A stretch of 64,000 nucleotides of DNA from Elusimicrobiota bacterium (GTDB lineage Bacteria > Elusimicrobiota > Elusimicrobia > UBA1565 > UBA9628). Where the stretch lies: assembly GCA_016212795.1 (NCBI GenBank), contig JACRDT010000042.1:1-64000 (forward strand). The letters run 5' to 3'. The notes below the pieces were generated by a model. It saw only the letters and a list, made by a program, of their open reading frames with translations. It did no database searches and was not told the DNA's origin. Both the position numbers and the translations under genes were made by a program. Position 1 is the stretch's first letter; each line of letters opens with the position of its first letter. Of the stretch, positions 1 through 6,276 are shown one piece after another.

Positions 1-12
1 CAACAACGACAT

Positions 13-44
13 CGGCGCCGACCGGAGTGTCGGCGCCGGGGTTT
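13..44 (+). terminator. Rho-independent terminator
   Basis: A perfect 10-bp stem (13-22 with 29-38) with a 6-base loop is followed by GGGTTTTC. It reads as the terminator of a rightward gene lying left of the window. The T run is shared with the next hairpin. Confidence 0.6.
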
Positions 45-74
45 TCATCCCGCCAACAGCCGCGGGATGAAAAC
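41..74 (-). terminator. second hairpin, possible tlyA terminator
   Basis: A perfect 12-bp inverted repeat (41-52 with 63-74) has a 10-base loop. Both arm ends are A/T runs, so it could end leftward transcription from tlyA, whose stop codon is at 201. Positions 75-200 hold no gene; two TGGTTAGC copies are the only pattern seen there. Confidence 0.45.
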
Positions 75-200
75 CTTCAGCACGTCATGGGTGGCTCAGT
101 TTTGGTTAGCAGGGGTGGGTCAAATCTGGTTAGCGCTCGGGCCTCGGCTCGCTCCCAAATCGCCTCCGGCGAAGTGTGCCACTTATTTCTTAGCGAGCCC

Positions 201-935
201 TTACGCTCGCGGCACCAGGTGGATGAGGTACTCGACGTTGCCCTTGGGCCCTTTGACGGGGGAGGCCAGGAGCCCCGCCTCGCGCAGGCCCATGGGGGGA
301 AGGCAGGAACGGACGATATCCACCGCTCGGAGCCGGCGCTCCTCGGTCCGGACCACGCCCTTGGGCGCTTCCTTGGGCCCGAGCTCGAACTGGGGCTTGA
401 TGAGCGCGACCACGTCGGAGCCAGGGGCGAGGCACGCGGCGACGGGGGCGAGGACCTTGGTCAGCGAGATGAAGGACACGTCGACGACCGCCAACGACGG
501 CCGGGCGTCGAACATGGCGGGCCGCAGGTCGCGGGCGTGGGTCTTCTCCCAGCAGACGACCCTCGGGTCGCCGCGCAGCTTGCCGTCGAGCTGGCCGTGC
601 CCGACGTCCACGGCGAAGACCTTGGCCGCCCCGCGCTGGAGCAGGCAATCGGTGAAGCCGCCGGTCGAGGCGCCCACGTCGAGGCAGACCTTGCCCCCGA
701 CCCGGACCGGGAAGACGTCGAGCGCCGCCGCGAGCTTCAAGCCCCCGCGGGACACGTAAGGGCAGGCGCGGACGACCTCGAGGGCCGCGTCCTCCCGGAC
801 CAGGGCCCCGGCCTTGGTCTCGACGCCGCCGTCGACGAGCACGGCCCCGGCCATGACGGCGGCCTGCGCCTTGGCGCGCGTCGCGAAGAGCCCGCGCTCC
901 ACGAGGCTGAGGTCGAGCCGCTGGCGGGCCTTCAT
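201..935 (-). CDS. tlyA: TlyA family rRNA 2'-O-methyltransferase
   Basis: This 244-residue protein has the TlyA plan: an N-terminal S4 RNA-binding domain (about residues 1-60) and an FtsJ/RrmJ-like SAM methyltransferase domain with the motif DVGASTGGFTD. TlyA enzymes 2'-O-methylate ribosomal RNA in the cytoplasm. Length and both domains are normal for the family. The ATG at 935 overlaps the TGA of a GrpB-like fragment (ATGA), so the gene is now coupled to the end of an integron cassette array. A 77-bp copy of its first codons sits at the other end of that array (6194-6270) with two differences, so the array separates tlyA from its probable former upstream neighbour. Confidence 0.92.
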   Translation of the reverse strand: MKARQRLDLSLVERGLFATRAKAQAAVMAGAVLVDGGVETKAGALVREDAALEVVRACPYVSRGGLKLAAALDVFPVRVGGKVCLDVGASTGGFTDCLLQRGAAKVFAVDVGHGQLDGKLRGDPRVVCWEKTHARDLRPAMFDARPSLAVVDVSFISLTKVLAPVAACLAPGSDVVALIKPQFELGPKEAPKGVVRTEERRLRAVDIVRSCLPPMGLREAGLLASPVKGPKGNVEYLIHLVPRA

Positions 936-1234
936 GAGGTGTGGACGCGGCAGGCCTGCTTTGCCCTCCGCGTCGTCTCCATGACGAATCCGGTCTTGCC
1001 CGTCGTGTAAGCCGCCCGGTCATTCGGTGACGCTTTGGAGAGCCGCAGTTTCAGCTTCTCGTATTCCGTGGCGACCTCCGGATGTCGGATGAGATTGTCT
1101 CGCGCCAGCCCGCGTGAACTACTGCGACCCGTAAACTGCCTCGGCGGCTGGCCTCGTCCCAATCCTACCAAACTCTCATGGGAGGCCTCGGCCTCAAGGC
1201 TTCGCTTCCATGCCTTTGGAGCTGTTCCTTCCAT
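932..1234 (-). pseudogene. GrpB-family C-terminal fragment
   Basis: About 55 residues, from roughly 1110 down to 932, match the C-terminal signature of GrpB (UPF0157, nucleotidyltransferase-like) proteins: RHPEVATEYEKLKLRL, then an NDRAAYTTGKTGF segment. The N-terminal two thirds are missing. The frame stays open to 1234, but that part does not look like GrpB; it matches a second array sequence at 5928-6041. The fragment ends in TGA overlapping the tlyA ATG. It looks like the remains of a cassette gene fused to other cassette debris. The family call rests on the C-terminal motif only. Confidence 0.55.
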
Positions 1235-1275
1235 GCTTTGCCTGCCGCGCGCCGTCGATGCCTCGGGAGGCGAAA

Positions 1276-1375
1276 GCTAACGGCGGGCTGAGCAGCGGGC
1301 GCGATTAGGCGGCCGCGGCGATTTGACCCTGTTTTCCATGTCGTTCAGACGGGGGACCTTGCAGCGCCCGTCTCT
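1276..1375 (-). repeat. degenerate attC site
   Basis: It aligns closely with the attC at 5753-5870: left arm GGCTGAGCAGCGGGCGC, then a shared loop containing GGCGGCCGCGGCGATTTGA. The right arm keeps GCGCCCGTCT but then diverges, so the outer stem and the right core box are lost. Probably inactive. Confidence 0.55.
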
Positions 1376-1410
1376 AGCTGCTGTCTGTCAAGGGCTTGAT
1401 GCGTCCGTGT

Positions 1411-1482
1411 GACGCATGGATCAGCCGTCGCTACCGAGAAGAGACGACCGCAAACGCGGTCGGCCGAATCCAACTGTTAGGC
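1411..1482 (-). repeat. integron attC site
   Basis: The arms at 1418-1431 and 1456-1471 pair with two unpaired bases (T and A on the minus strand) in the right arm. The right core box GTTAGGC (GCCTAAC on the minus strand) is canonical. No clear left core box is seen. It directly follows the stop of the decayed BrnA gene. Confidence 0.65.
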
Positions 1483-1484
1483 TC

Positions 1485-1692
1485 CTATGCCCACGTTAGC
1501 GCGATCTTTTTGTGATGGACCGCGCAGTCCCTCAGATACAGGTTAATCAGGCTTTGGTAGGGCATGCCGAACTCGCCTGCCAAATCCTTGAAGTAGGCCA
1601 CGGTCCAGTCGGATGGTAATCGGCTGCTTGAGCCTGGCCGCATAGGGATTCTTTACCCCGTTCAATTGTGAGAAGTCATATGATGCTCTCAT
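1485..1692 (-). pseudogene. BrnA-like antitoxin, frameshifted
   Basis: Translated leftward from the ATG at 1692, the product begins MRASYDFSQLNG and reaches the strand motif ITIRLD, typical of BrnA/CopG-type antitoxins. The frame then breaks. The next frame continues the expected family sequence (TVAYFKDLAGEFGMPY, then LINLYLRDCA) to a TAG at 1485. A small deletion just after the RLD codons explains this. The gene starts inside the stop of the BrnT remnant (ATGA), the usual toxin-antitoxin order, so this is a dead copy of the intact pair at 4449-5025. Confidence 0.75.
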
Positions 1693-1829
1693 AACTTTAG
1701 CGCCCAAAACTCCTTGCCTCGCGCTTGGTCGTCAAAGAAGATGGTTTGTGCCTCTTGAAAAGACACGCCATGCTTCCTGATGTTCTCTCGGTTCTTGGCC
1801 TCGTCCCAGTCGAATCGCAGGTCGCCCAT
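1689..1829 (-). pseudogene. BrnT-like toxin, internally deleted
   Basis: The 46-residue frame starts with the BrnT signature FDWDEAKNRENIRKHGVSF and reaches FDDQAR. It then jumps to a short KEFWALKL tail and stops, so about half of the usual 85-95 residues is missing. BrnT proteins are RelE-fold ribonuclease toxins; without the central strands this copy should be inactive. Its TGA overlaps the ATG of the BrnA-like remnant. Confidence 0.7.
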
Positions 1830-1874
1830 ATGTACAGTGTGCATCCAGCCACGGATAAAGTCAATACTTAAGTG

Positions 1875-1946
1875 TGCCGTGAGGATGAGCCGCCGCTGCA
1901 GCGAAGGGCAGATCGCACATGCGGTCTGCTCAATCCAAGGTTAGGA
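1875..1946 (-). repeat. integron attC site
   Basis: The arms at 1883-1896 and 1921-1936 pair (GGATGAGC outer part, CCGC inner part) with unpaired bases in the right arm. The right core box is GTTAGGA. It lies 4 bases beyond the hicB stop, where a cassette attC belongs. Confidence 0.65.
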
Positions 1947-1950
1947 AATC

Positions 1951-2307
1951 TCATCGGACATGGCGTGCGATGTGCCCCAGTTCTCGATAGCGAGCCAAGA
2001 CAAAGAGCATATACTGGTTCAATGAAATGCCTTCTTCGGAGGCCAGGCTCAAGTAATCCTGATGGAGTTCGCGAGGAAGTCGGAGCAGGATTTTGCCAGC
2101 GGGTTCCCGACTGGCAACTGGCTTCGGAACGCTCCACTTCTTGGATTGTGCGGTTTGAATCCAGAGGTCAATGGCCGAATCCAGTTCCTTTAGGGCTTGC
2201 GCGTCGGTTTTGCCAAATGCCGAGCATCCGGGTAGTTCGGGCGCCACGGCAATCCAGCCGCCGTCTTCCTTGCTATAGAACACCTTCCGCTCATAAAGGT
2301 CCTTCAT
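1951..2307 (-). CDS. hicB: HicB family antitoxin
   Basis: This 118-residue protein has the two-part HicB plan: a degenerate RNase H-like domain (YSKEDGGWIAVAPELPGCSA, residues about 10-30) and a C-terminal ribbon-helix-helix-like segment (ILLRLPRELHQDYLSLA). HicB binds and silences the HicA mRNA interferase and represses the operon. It follows hicA with a 1-base gap, in toxin-first order, within one cassette bounded by attC sites at 1875-1946 and 2635-2703. All expected parts are present, so it is probably functional. Confidence 0.9.
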   Translation of the reverse strand: MKDLYERKVFYSKEDGGWIAVAPELPGCSAFGKTDAQALKELDSAIDLWIQTAQSKKWSVPKPVASREPAGKILLRLPRELHQDYLSLASEEGISLNQYMLFVLARYRELGHIARHVR

Positions 2308-2308
2308 G

Positions 2309-2560
2309 CTATTGGCCTCCCATGGTCAGCTGATGGCGGTCAATGCAGTCAAGTAGTTGCCTGACCTGATAAGCTTTGGCCTTTCCGTGGTCATCCTGGA
2401 AAATCATGATTTGCCTGATTCCATCATGTGTGTATATCCGATGAGAGCCCTTCTGGCGATGAAAGGCAAAGCCGAAGGCTTCTGCAAGCTTGCAGAGCCC
2501 CAAGAATCGCAGCCCAGCGAGATTGTTCCGGGCCAGTTGGAGGAGTTTCTTGGGCCTCAC
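2309..2560 (-). CDS. hicA: HicA family toxin (mRNA interferase)
   Basis: This 83-residue protein carries the HicA core RQKGSHRIY, with the catalytic histidine in the GSH motif, and a dsRBD-like fold pattern. HicA cleaves mRNA and arrests growth until HicB neutralises it. It is slightly longer than many HicA proteins because of an N-terminal extension (MRPKKLLQLARNN). It is the first gene of the hicAB cassette; the upstream attC core box is 75 bases away, room for its own promoter. Integron-borne toxin-antitoxin pairs are known to stabilise cassette arrays. Confidence 0.88.
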   Translation of the reverse strand: MRPKKLLQLARNNLAGLRFLGLCKLAEAFGFAFHRQKGSHRIYTHDGIRQIMIFQDDHGKAKAYQVRQLLDCIDRHQLTMGGQ

Positions 2561-2634
2561 AATGATATTATAGGTGATATCATGCCAAGAATCAAGACCC
2601 GGGGCATCCCATGGGGCATCCCATGGTCCAGATT

Positions 2635-2703
2635 TGCCAACGACAGAATAAGCCGCCGCTACCTCGTTGAGCTGGCCGCGGGCGCGGTCGGCTTAATTCT
2701 GTC
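2635..2703 (-). repeat. integron attC site
   Basis: The arms at 2642-2659 and 2684-2703 pair almost perfectly over 18 positions, with two unpaired bases (T and A) in the right arm. The left core box is TGCCAAC at 2635-2641. No right core box is seen. It separates the hicAB cassette from the higBA cassette. Confidence 0.75.
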
Positions 2704-2731
2704 ATGCTCTTGCCGAATCGGCCCATCCATG

Positions 2732-3022
2732 TCAGGCTGGCTTAAGAACCAACTTGAACCCCAGGGCCTCGATGAGTTGCCGCAGACTATGTAGCCTCGG
2801 GTTGCCGCTCTTTGACAACATCCTGAATAGGTGCTCTCTATTGAGCCCCGCCTTCTTGGCGAGTTGCCGAAGTCCACCGTGAACCTGGGCAACATCGCGG
2901 ACGGCGAGTAGGAATGCCCCTTCATCCTCGTCCTCGAGACATGCGTTCAGGTAGCCGACGGCATATTTGGGTTCTTTCAGCCGACGGAGCAGATCGTCGT
3001 GATAGCTAACAGCGGGTTTCAT
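2732..3022 (-). CDS. HigA-like antitoxin (addiction module antidote)
   Basis: This 96-residue XRE-type helix-turn-helix protein matches the addiction-module antidote family: KEPKYAVGYLNACLEDED near the N-terminus, then an HTH containing LRQLAKKAGLNREHLFRML. The start at 3022 is chosen because AGGAGG lies upstream and its ATG overlaps the toxin TGA (ATGA). It should bind the partner toxin and repress the operon. The toxin gene is frameshifted, so this antitoxin may now be an orphan. Confidence 0.85.
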   Translation of the reverse strand: MKPAVSYHDDLLRRLKEPKYAVGYLNACLEDEDEGAFLLAVRDVAQVHGGLRQLAKKAGLNREHLFRMLSKSGNPRLHSLRQLIEALGFKLVLKPA

Positions 3023-3353
3023 TGTCTGGCCCTCCTCAAGTAATCTGCCCAATATTCTCTTGCGGCATTGATGTCGCTTGCCTGTCCCTTCTTATGCCCA
3101 GCGTGAAGCAGGATGACGATGGCTTTGCCAGCTCTCCCGTAGTAGATTCGGTACCTGGCCCCACATCGAATTTCAATTCCCATAGTCCGCCGCCCAGGTT
3201 CTCGGCATGGCCGAGAAGGCCGCGACGGACTCGTGTAAGCCTGGCGTCTATAATCTGTTGAATCTGCTGGTCCAGCGAATCCAGCCAATCCTTGAATGGG
3301 CATCGGCCGGAGGTCGTTTGGTAGTAGTAGACCGCAATTGGGCCGGTGTCCAT
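3019..3353 (-). pseudogene. HigB-like (Gp49/RelE-fold) toxin, frameshifted
   Basis: The first frame, from 3353, gives a Gp49-like RelE-fold toxin N-terminus (VYYYQTTSGRCPFKDWLDSL, then GLLGHAENLGGGLWELKFD). At about 3161 the frame shifts: the family sequence continues one frame over as YRIYYGRAGKAIVILLHAGH and ends in a TGA overlapping the antitoxin ATG. Adding one base after the GPG codons would join the two halves as GPGYRIYYG, the normal family motif. A one-base deletion, a sequencing error or programmed frameshifting would all fit; the first is simplest. Confidence 0.8.
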
Positions 3354-3412
3354 GGGGCCTCTTTACAATAGTAGCTCATGAGCTACCAGTTGTCAAGGGC
3401 ATATTGCTATGG

Positions 3413-3518
3413 GCATAACGGATGGAAGAGTTGCGGACGCTTTTTAGCGGCCGCGACGAGTCCACCCCGAATTCCATATTGTTCTCTATGCGTCCGTCAA
3501 CTCAATCCAAGGTTAGCC
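3413..3518 (-). repeat. integron attC site (long form)
   Basis: Core boxes are GCATAAC (3413-3419) and GTTAGCC (3512-3518). The arms GTTGCGGACGC and GCGTCCGTCAAC pair, with an unpaired A. The long loop shares GCGGCCGC and TTCCAT blocks with the sites at 5084 and 5753. It separates the higBA cassette from the pilin-like cassette. Confidence 0.7.
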
Positions 3519-3695
3519 TTCGCATACTCCTCAAGCATGGCCTCTGAGAGTCTCACCAAAGCTGGCCGCCTTTGCGTATTGGCGCGCAGGAATGACGATT
3601 TTGCATAGCCGCGTCTTCTCGGAGGATGGTATTGGGCTCCTGGCCGAGTAACGACCATTATGTCACGACGGGGCCCTTATGCCTCCTACTTGCTC
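3519..3695 (-). other. cassette debris without an intact gene
   Basis: These 177 bases lie between the attC and the stop of the pilin-like gene. A leftward frame ending RLSEAMLEEYAKANLGLS runs into the attC, which suggests the C-terminus of a lost cassette protein. No start codon or recognisable family is seen. Confidence 0.3.
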
Positions 3696-4298
3696 TTAAT
3701 ACGCGTTCCAGAACGAGCCCTTCCTGTCCGTGTGTGTGCAGTTGATGAGCACGCTGCCGAAGTTGGCGTCCGTTGCCACGTTGTTGTAGTGCCAGCCGCC
3801 TGAGTCGGTCGCGTTGGTCTCGCCGTCATCGATGGTCGAGCTGTCCGGGTGATAGGGTAGCAGGTCATGGACCTCCGGGATGCTGTACAAGTACTTGCCC
3901 GCGATGGTCAACGACGCCAAGTCCGTCGGATATGTCCCCTCCATGTCGCCGTAGTAGATGGACAAGGCGCTTCGGATTGCTCCTAGGTTGCCCTTCGACG
4001 CGCCTTCGCTCGGCCTCCTAATGAGTTCTACGAATGTCGGGATCGAGATGAGTAAGACAAGCGCCGAGGAAACAATGATGAGCGCCGCGCCCTTGAACGC
4101 TCGGCCGCGGGGAGCCGGCTCGGCGGAGCGGGAGGCTTTTACTGCCGACCCGACCATGAACATCCCCCATAAGACCATGACCGCTGCAAGCGCCGTGCAA
4201 ATGAAGAAGATGCCTGCGAGCGTCAAGTCCCCGGCATTGGCCAAGGCGCGATCCCAGCAGAGGCTGATTTTGGCGCCGGCTGTCAGGATCCTGGCCAT
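3696..4298 (-). CDS. membrane protein with pseudopilin-like C-terminal domain
   Basis: This 200-residue protein has two hydrophobic segments (about 28-52 and 74-96) followed by a soluble part GNLGAIRSALSIYYGDMEG, then YPTDLASL, and a C-terminal GWHYNN and VLINCTHTD. That soluble part resembles type II secretion/type IV pilin-like (GspG-type) globular domains and matches the gene at 7181-7711. The N-terminal prepilin signal is replaced by ordinary membrane segments. The start at 4298 has GGAGG 6 bases upstream. It is the sole intact gene of its cassette. The exact role is unknown. Confidence 0.7.
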   Translation of the reverse strand: MARILTAGAKISLCWDRALANAGDLTLAGIFFICTALAAVMVLWGMFMVGSAVKASRSAEPAPRGRAFKGAALIIVSSALVLLISIPTFVELIRRPSEGASKGNLGAIRSALSIYYGDMEGTYPTDLASLTIAGKYLYSIPEVHDLLPYHPDSSTIDDGETNATDSGGWHYNNVATDANFGSVLINCTHTDRKGSFWNAY

Positions 4299-4330
4299 GT
4301 GAACCTCCAATCTGGCATTTTCATTGGGAA

Positions 4331-4395
4331 GGCTAACGCCAGAATGAGCCGCCGCTGCCGCGAAGTGCCGACCGCATGGGCGGTCGGCTTAATTC
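4331..4395 (-). repeat. integron attC site
   Basis: Left core box GGCTAAC; arms at 4342-4355 (GAATGAGCCGCCGC) and 4380-4395 pair with two unpaired bases (T and A) in the right arm. No right core box follows; a T run does. Confidence 0.7.
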
Positions 4396-4448
4396 TTTTT
4401 TCTGCGACGAGAACTATTGGAGTCGATATGGTGCGATAGTCGTATTCT

Positions 4449-4763
4449 CTACCGGGATGGATGGGATATGTGACGCCACTCTTGTCTCAGACCCTGCCCA
4501 ATCCAGGCGCGCATCAATGCTTGGTAAGGCACCCGCTTGGTCCTGGCAATCCGGCGCGCGCCTTCAATTTGCCATTGGGGAAGCCTCAGTGCGATCAGGC
4601 GCTTTTTGGCTCGGTCCCTGACCTTGTCGGCGAGCTCTGGTGCCAGGGCCAATGCCTTGTCGAGGAGTTCAGTTCCCTTAAGATAGGGTGCCAAGTCGCG
4701 GGTGTCGATAAAGTCGGCAAACAAATTATCAGTCTTGTGTTTGGGAAATCTTTTTGAAGCCAT
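4449..4763 (-). CDS. BrnA/CopG-type antitoxin
   Basis: This 104-residue protein follows a BrnT toxin by 1 base and has the antitoxin pattern: a charged N-terminal toxin-binding part (FADFIDTRDLAPYL) and a strand-helix segment LIALRLPQWQIEGARRIA, then VPYQALMRAWI, typical of CopG-like ribbon-helix-helix repressors. It should neutralise BrnT and repress the cassette promoter at 5048-5075. All parts appear intact, unlike the related remnant at 1485-1692. Confidence 0.82.
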   Translation of the reverse strand: MASKRFPKHKTDNLFADFIDTRDLAPYLKGTELLDKALALAPELADKVRDRAKKRLIALRLPQWQIEGARRIARTKRVPYQALMRAWIGQGLRQEWRHISHPSR

Positions 4764-4764
4764 G

Positions 4765-5025
4765 TTAACCCCTCCGATACCGTTGCTTCTCCGCCTTGGT
4801 CATGTCCCGCGCTGTTATGACCCTCGCCATGCTGGCAGAGAAGGCAAACGCCACAATGAGATGGCGCCCTGCCGCGCTTCGACCAAGAAGGACATAGCGG
4901 CTTGCATATGACCGAAAGATGAGTCTGCGGCCCAGAAAGGCCTCTTCAGTCTCTTCGGGCTCGACACCATGCTGTGCGATATGGTCCCGATTGAGATCGT
5001 CCCAGTCAAAGCCTTTAATCTGCAT
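4765..5025 (-). CDS. brnT: BrnT family toxin
   Basis: This 86-residue RelE-fold toxin opens with the BrnT signature FDWDDLNRDHIAQHGVEPEE and keeps the central RYVLLGRSAAGRHLIVAF strands and C-terminal ARDMTKAEKQRY helix. BrnT cleaves RNA when free of its antitoxin. It lies first in the cassette, directly downstream of a recognisable promoter, with its antitoxin 1 base behind. Full length for the family. Confidence 0.88.
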   Translation of the reverse strand: MQIKGFDWDDLNRDHIAQHGVEPEETEEAFLGRRLIFRSYASRYVLLGRSAAGRHLIVAFAFSASMARVITARDMTKAEKQRYRRG

Positions 5026-5035
5026 TACGATACCG

Positions 5036-5075
5036 TATATACAATATAGTATAGCACAATTGGTCAGGAAATCAA
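5036..5075 (-). promoter_or_regulatory. brnTA cassette promoter and operator-like dyad
   Basis: Read leftward: TTGATT (5070-5075), a 16-base spacer, then TATACT (5048-5053). An AT-rich imperfect dyad of GTATA/TATAC blocks overlaps the -10 box and could be the antitoxin operator. The cassette therefore seems to have its own promoter. Confidence 0.55.
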
Positions 5076-5083
5076 TACCATGG

Positions 5084-5194
5084 GTCTAACGTTTGGATGA
5101 GCGGCGGGCGCTACCAAGCGGCCGCCGTGGGTTCGTTGCCTCGTTTTCCATGCTGTCTTCTCTATGCGCCCGTCCGCTCAATCCGATGTTGGGC
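5084..5194 (-). repeat. integron attC site (best preserved)
   Basis: Both core boxes match consensus: GTCTAAC (5084-5090) and GTTGGGC (5188-5194). The arms GGATGAGCGGCGGGCGC and GCGCCCGTCCGCTCAATCC pair fully apart from one unpaired T and one unpaired A, both in the right arm. On the minus strand this gives a canonical GTTAGAC recombination box next to the brnTA cassette. Confidence 0.9.
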
Positions 5195-5227
5195 GGCATA
5201 CCTATGGCCAACATGCCGTTGGCGTAA

Positions 5228-5704
5228 CTAATCATGCTGCTGCGGTGCCGGGCTTTCCTGTTTCCCTAAAACCATTCTCTTTAAGTAGTTGAGCTTTATT
5301 GACCGGATGAATTTGAAATGTGGATCGGGGCCATCAATCATCGGCACGTTACTAGGAATAATGACGTTATGCCAAATGGTGGCATAACAAACACCATCGA
5401 CTATTCGCAGCGGCATTCTACCACGACCGGCGAGCTCAATTTGGAATAGTTGCGGGCCTCGGGACTTAAGAAAGAGAACGGCCTTTTCGCCGAGAACTGC
5501 ATCAGAAATATCGCAGGTCCAGGTCGGCGATGCTAAGAATATCACCGTTTCAGGCGGATTGCCCTTCCAGACCTCCAGAACGCGTGCGCTAGCATGATTC
5601 TCTTCCTCGCGCGATATCTCAAGAGGATTCAAGGGCGGCGATGCCTTCGCTATTGTGACACTGCGCACTTGAGCCACGACAATCAAGTCGCTGGTTTTGA
5701 CCAT
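5228..5704 (-). CDS. hypothetical cassette protein
   Basis: This 158-residue protein begins MVKTSDLIVVAQVRSV and contains ARVLEVWKGN, SPTWTCDISDAVLGEKAV and a LFLKSRG strand. The pattern (short beta strands, a V-x-KG turn, a GE-x-A-V-LFL segment) is that of secreted or periplasmic small beta proteins of unknown function. The frame is open further up to 5758, inside the attC core box; the ATG at 5704 is the first normal start, and a GTG at about 5734 is an alternative. If the longer form is used, the attC supplies its first codons. It fills one cassette between two well-formed attC sites. Confidence 0.6.
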   Translation of the reverse strand: MVKTSDLIVVAQVRSVTIAKASPPLNPLEISREEENHASARVLEVWKGNPPETVIFLASPTWTCDISDAVLGEKAVLFLKSRGPQLFQIELAGRGRMPLRIVDGVCYATIWHNVIIPSNVPMIDGPDPHFKFIRSIKLNYLKRMVLGKQESPAPQQHD

Positions 5705-5752
5705 CTCTTTCAGAGGCAGCTTCGCTACGCTCACAATGCTCCTGGCTGGTCC

Positions 5753-5870
5753 GCCCAACGGTAGGCTGAGCAGCGGGCGCTATTAGGCGGCCGCGGCGAT
5801 TTGACCCTGTTATCCATGGCGTTCAGACGGGCGACTCCGTTGCGCCCGTCTGCTCAAGCCATTGTTATGG
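5753..5870 (-). repeat. integron attC site (long form)
   Basis: Left core box GCCCAAC (5753-5759) is canonical; the right box GTTATGG (5864-5870) is slightly off. The arms GGCTGAGCAGCGGGCGC and GCGCCCGTCTGCTCAAGCC pair with two unpaired bases in the right arm. Its loop is nearly identical to that of the degenerate site at 1276-1375. Confidence 0.85.
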
Positions 5871-5877
5871 TTCTCTT

Positions 5878-5991
5878 TCAGGAGGGCCTCCGGACTTTTA
5901 TGACTTGCCGGCCCTCTTCCAAGCTGGCAAAACTCTCACGGGAGGCCTCGGTACTCGGCCCCAGTCCATGCCTTTCGAGCTGTTCTTCCAT
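5878..5991 (-). CDS. small hypothetical cassette ORF
   Basis: A 37-residue frame (MEEQLERHGLGPSTEASRES, then a basic tail ending RRPS) lies between two attC-like sites. Part of it is repeated with a one-base frame difference at about 1140-1230, where the matching residues read EASHESLVGLGRG. No family is recognised and no good ribosome-binding site precedes it. It may be the residue of a larger cassette gene. Confidence 0.3.
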   Translation of the reverse strand: MEEQLERHGLGPSTEASRESFASLEEGRQVIKVRRPS

Positions 5992-6034
5992 GCCGGTCCT
6001 GCCGCGCGCCGTTAGAGCCTCGTCTCGTGAGCAA

Positions 6035-6085
6035 CCATAACTATGTATTGAGCCGGTCGGCCTAATTCGGCCTGTGAAATTAATG
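6035..6085 (-). repeat. collapsed attC-like site
   Basis: CCATAAC at 6035-6041 repeats the core box of the neighbouring site. It is followed by left-arm-like TATTGAGCC fused directly to right-arm-like GGTCGGCCTAATTC, as if the loop had been deleted. A related GCCGGTCGGCCTA block recurs near 6165. It marks the upstream edge of the array. Confidence 0.35.
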
Positions 6086-6193
6086 ATAGCATGGAAAATA
6101 TCGGGAAAAGCAGTGCTTCAGCGGGGTCGGTTCGATGTCGGCTGCAGGAGGGGCCGACCGCGCCGGTCGGCCTATCCCGGCTGGGATCTGAAA

Positions 6194-6270
6194 GCGGCCT
6201 GCGCCTTGGCGCGCGTCGCGAAGAACCCGCGCTCCACGAGGCTGAGGTCGAGCCGCTGGCGGGTCTTCAT
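6194..6270 (-). pseudogene. duplicated 5' end of tlyA
   Basis: These 77 bases match 859-935, the first 25 codons of tlyA plus its ATG, at 75 of 77 positions. Both differences change an amino acid (L to F, A to T). The copy begins 6 bases after the stop of the membrane-protein gene at 6277 and breaks off where cassette-array sequence starts. The simplest reading is that tlyA once followed the 6277 gene and the array was inserted with, or recombined through, a second tlyA allele. Confidence 0.85.
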
Positions 6271-6276
6271 GGAGCG

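Larger units (their letters stand above)
936..6190 (-). mobile_element. integron cassette array without integrase (CALIN-like)
   Basis: About eight attC-like sites punctuate this stretch, each between short leftward genes. The best sites have core boxes matching RYYYAAC and GTTRRRY, paired arms of about 16 bases, and extra unpaired bases always in the right-hand arm. That asymmetry fits sites read on the minus strand, the direction of the genes. Cargo is toxin-antitoxin pairs, small unknown proteins and remnants. No intI-type integrase is present in the window. Long variable loops share sequence between sites at 1276, 3413, 5084 and 5753, as in sedentary chromosomal integrons. Confidence 0.75.

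Noticed and set aside
936..6190. CRISPR array
   Set aside because: The repeated sites are spaced by whole genes, differ in loop sequence and form attC-type stems with unpaired bases.
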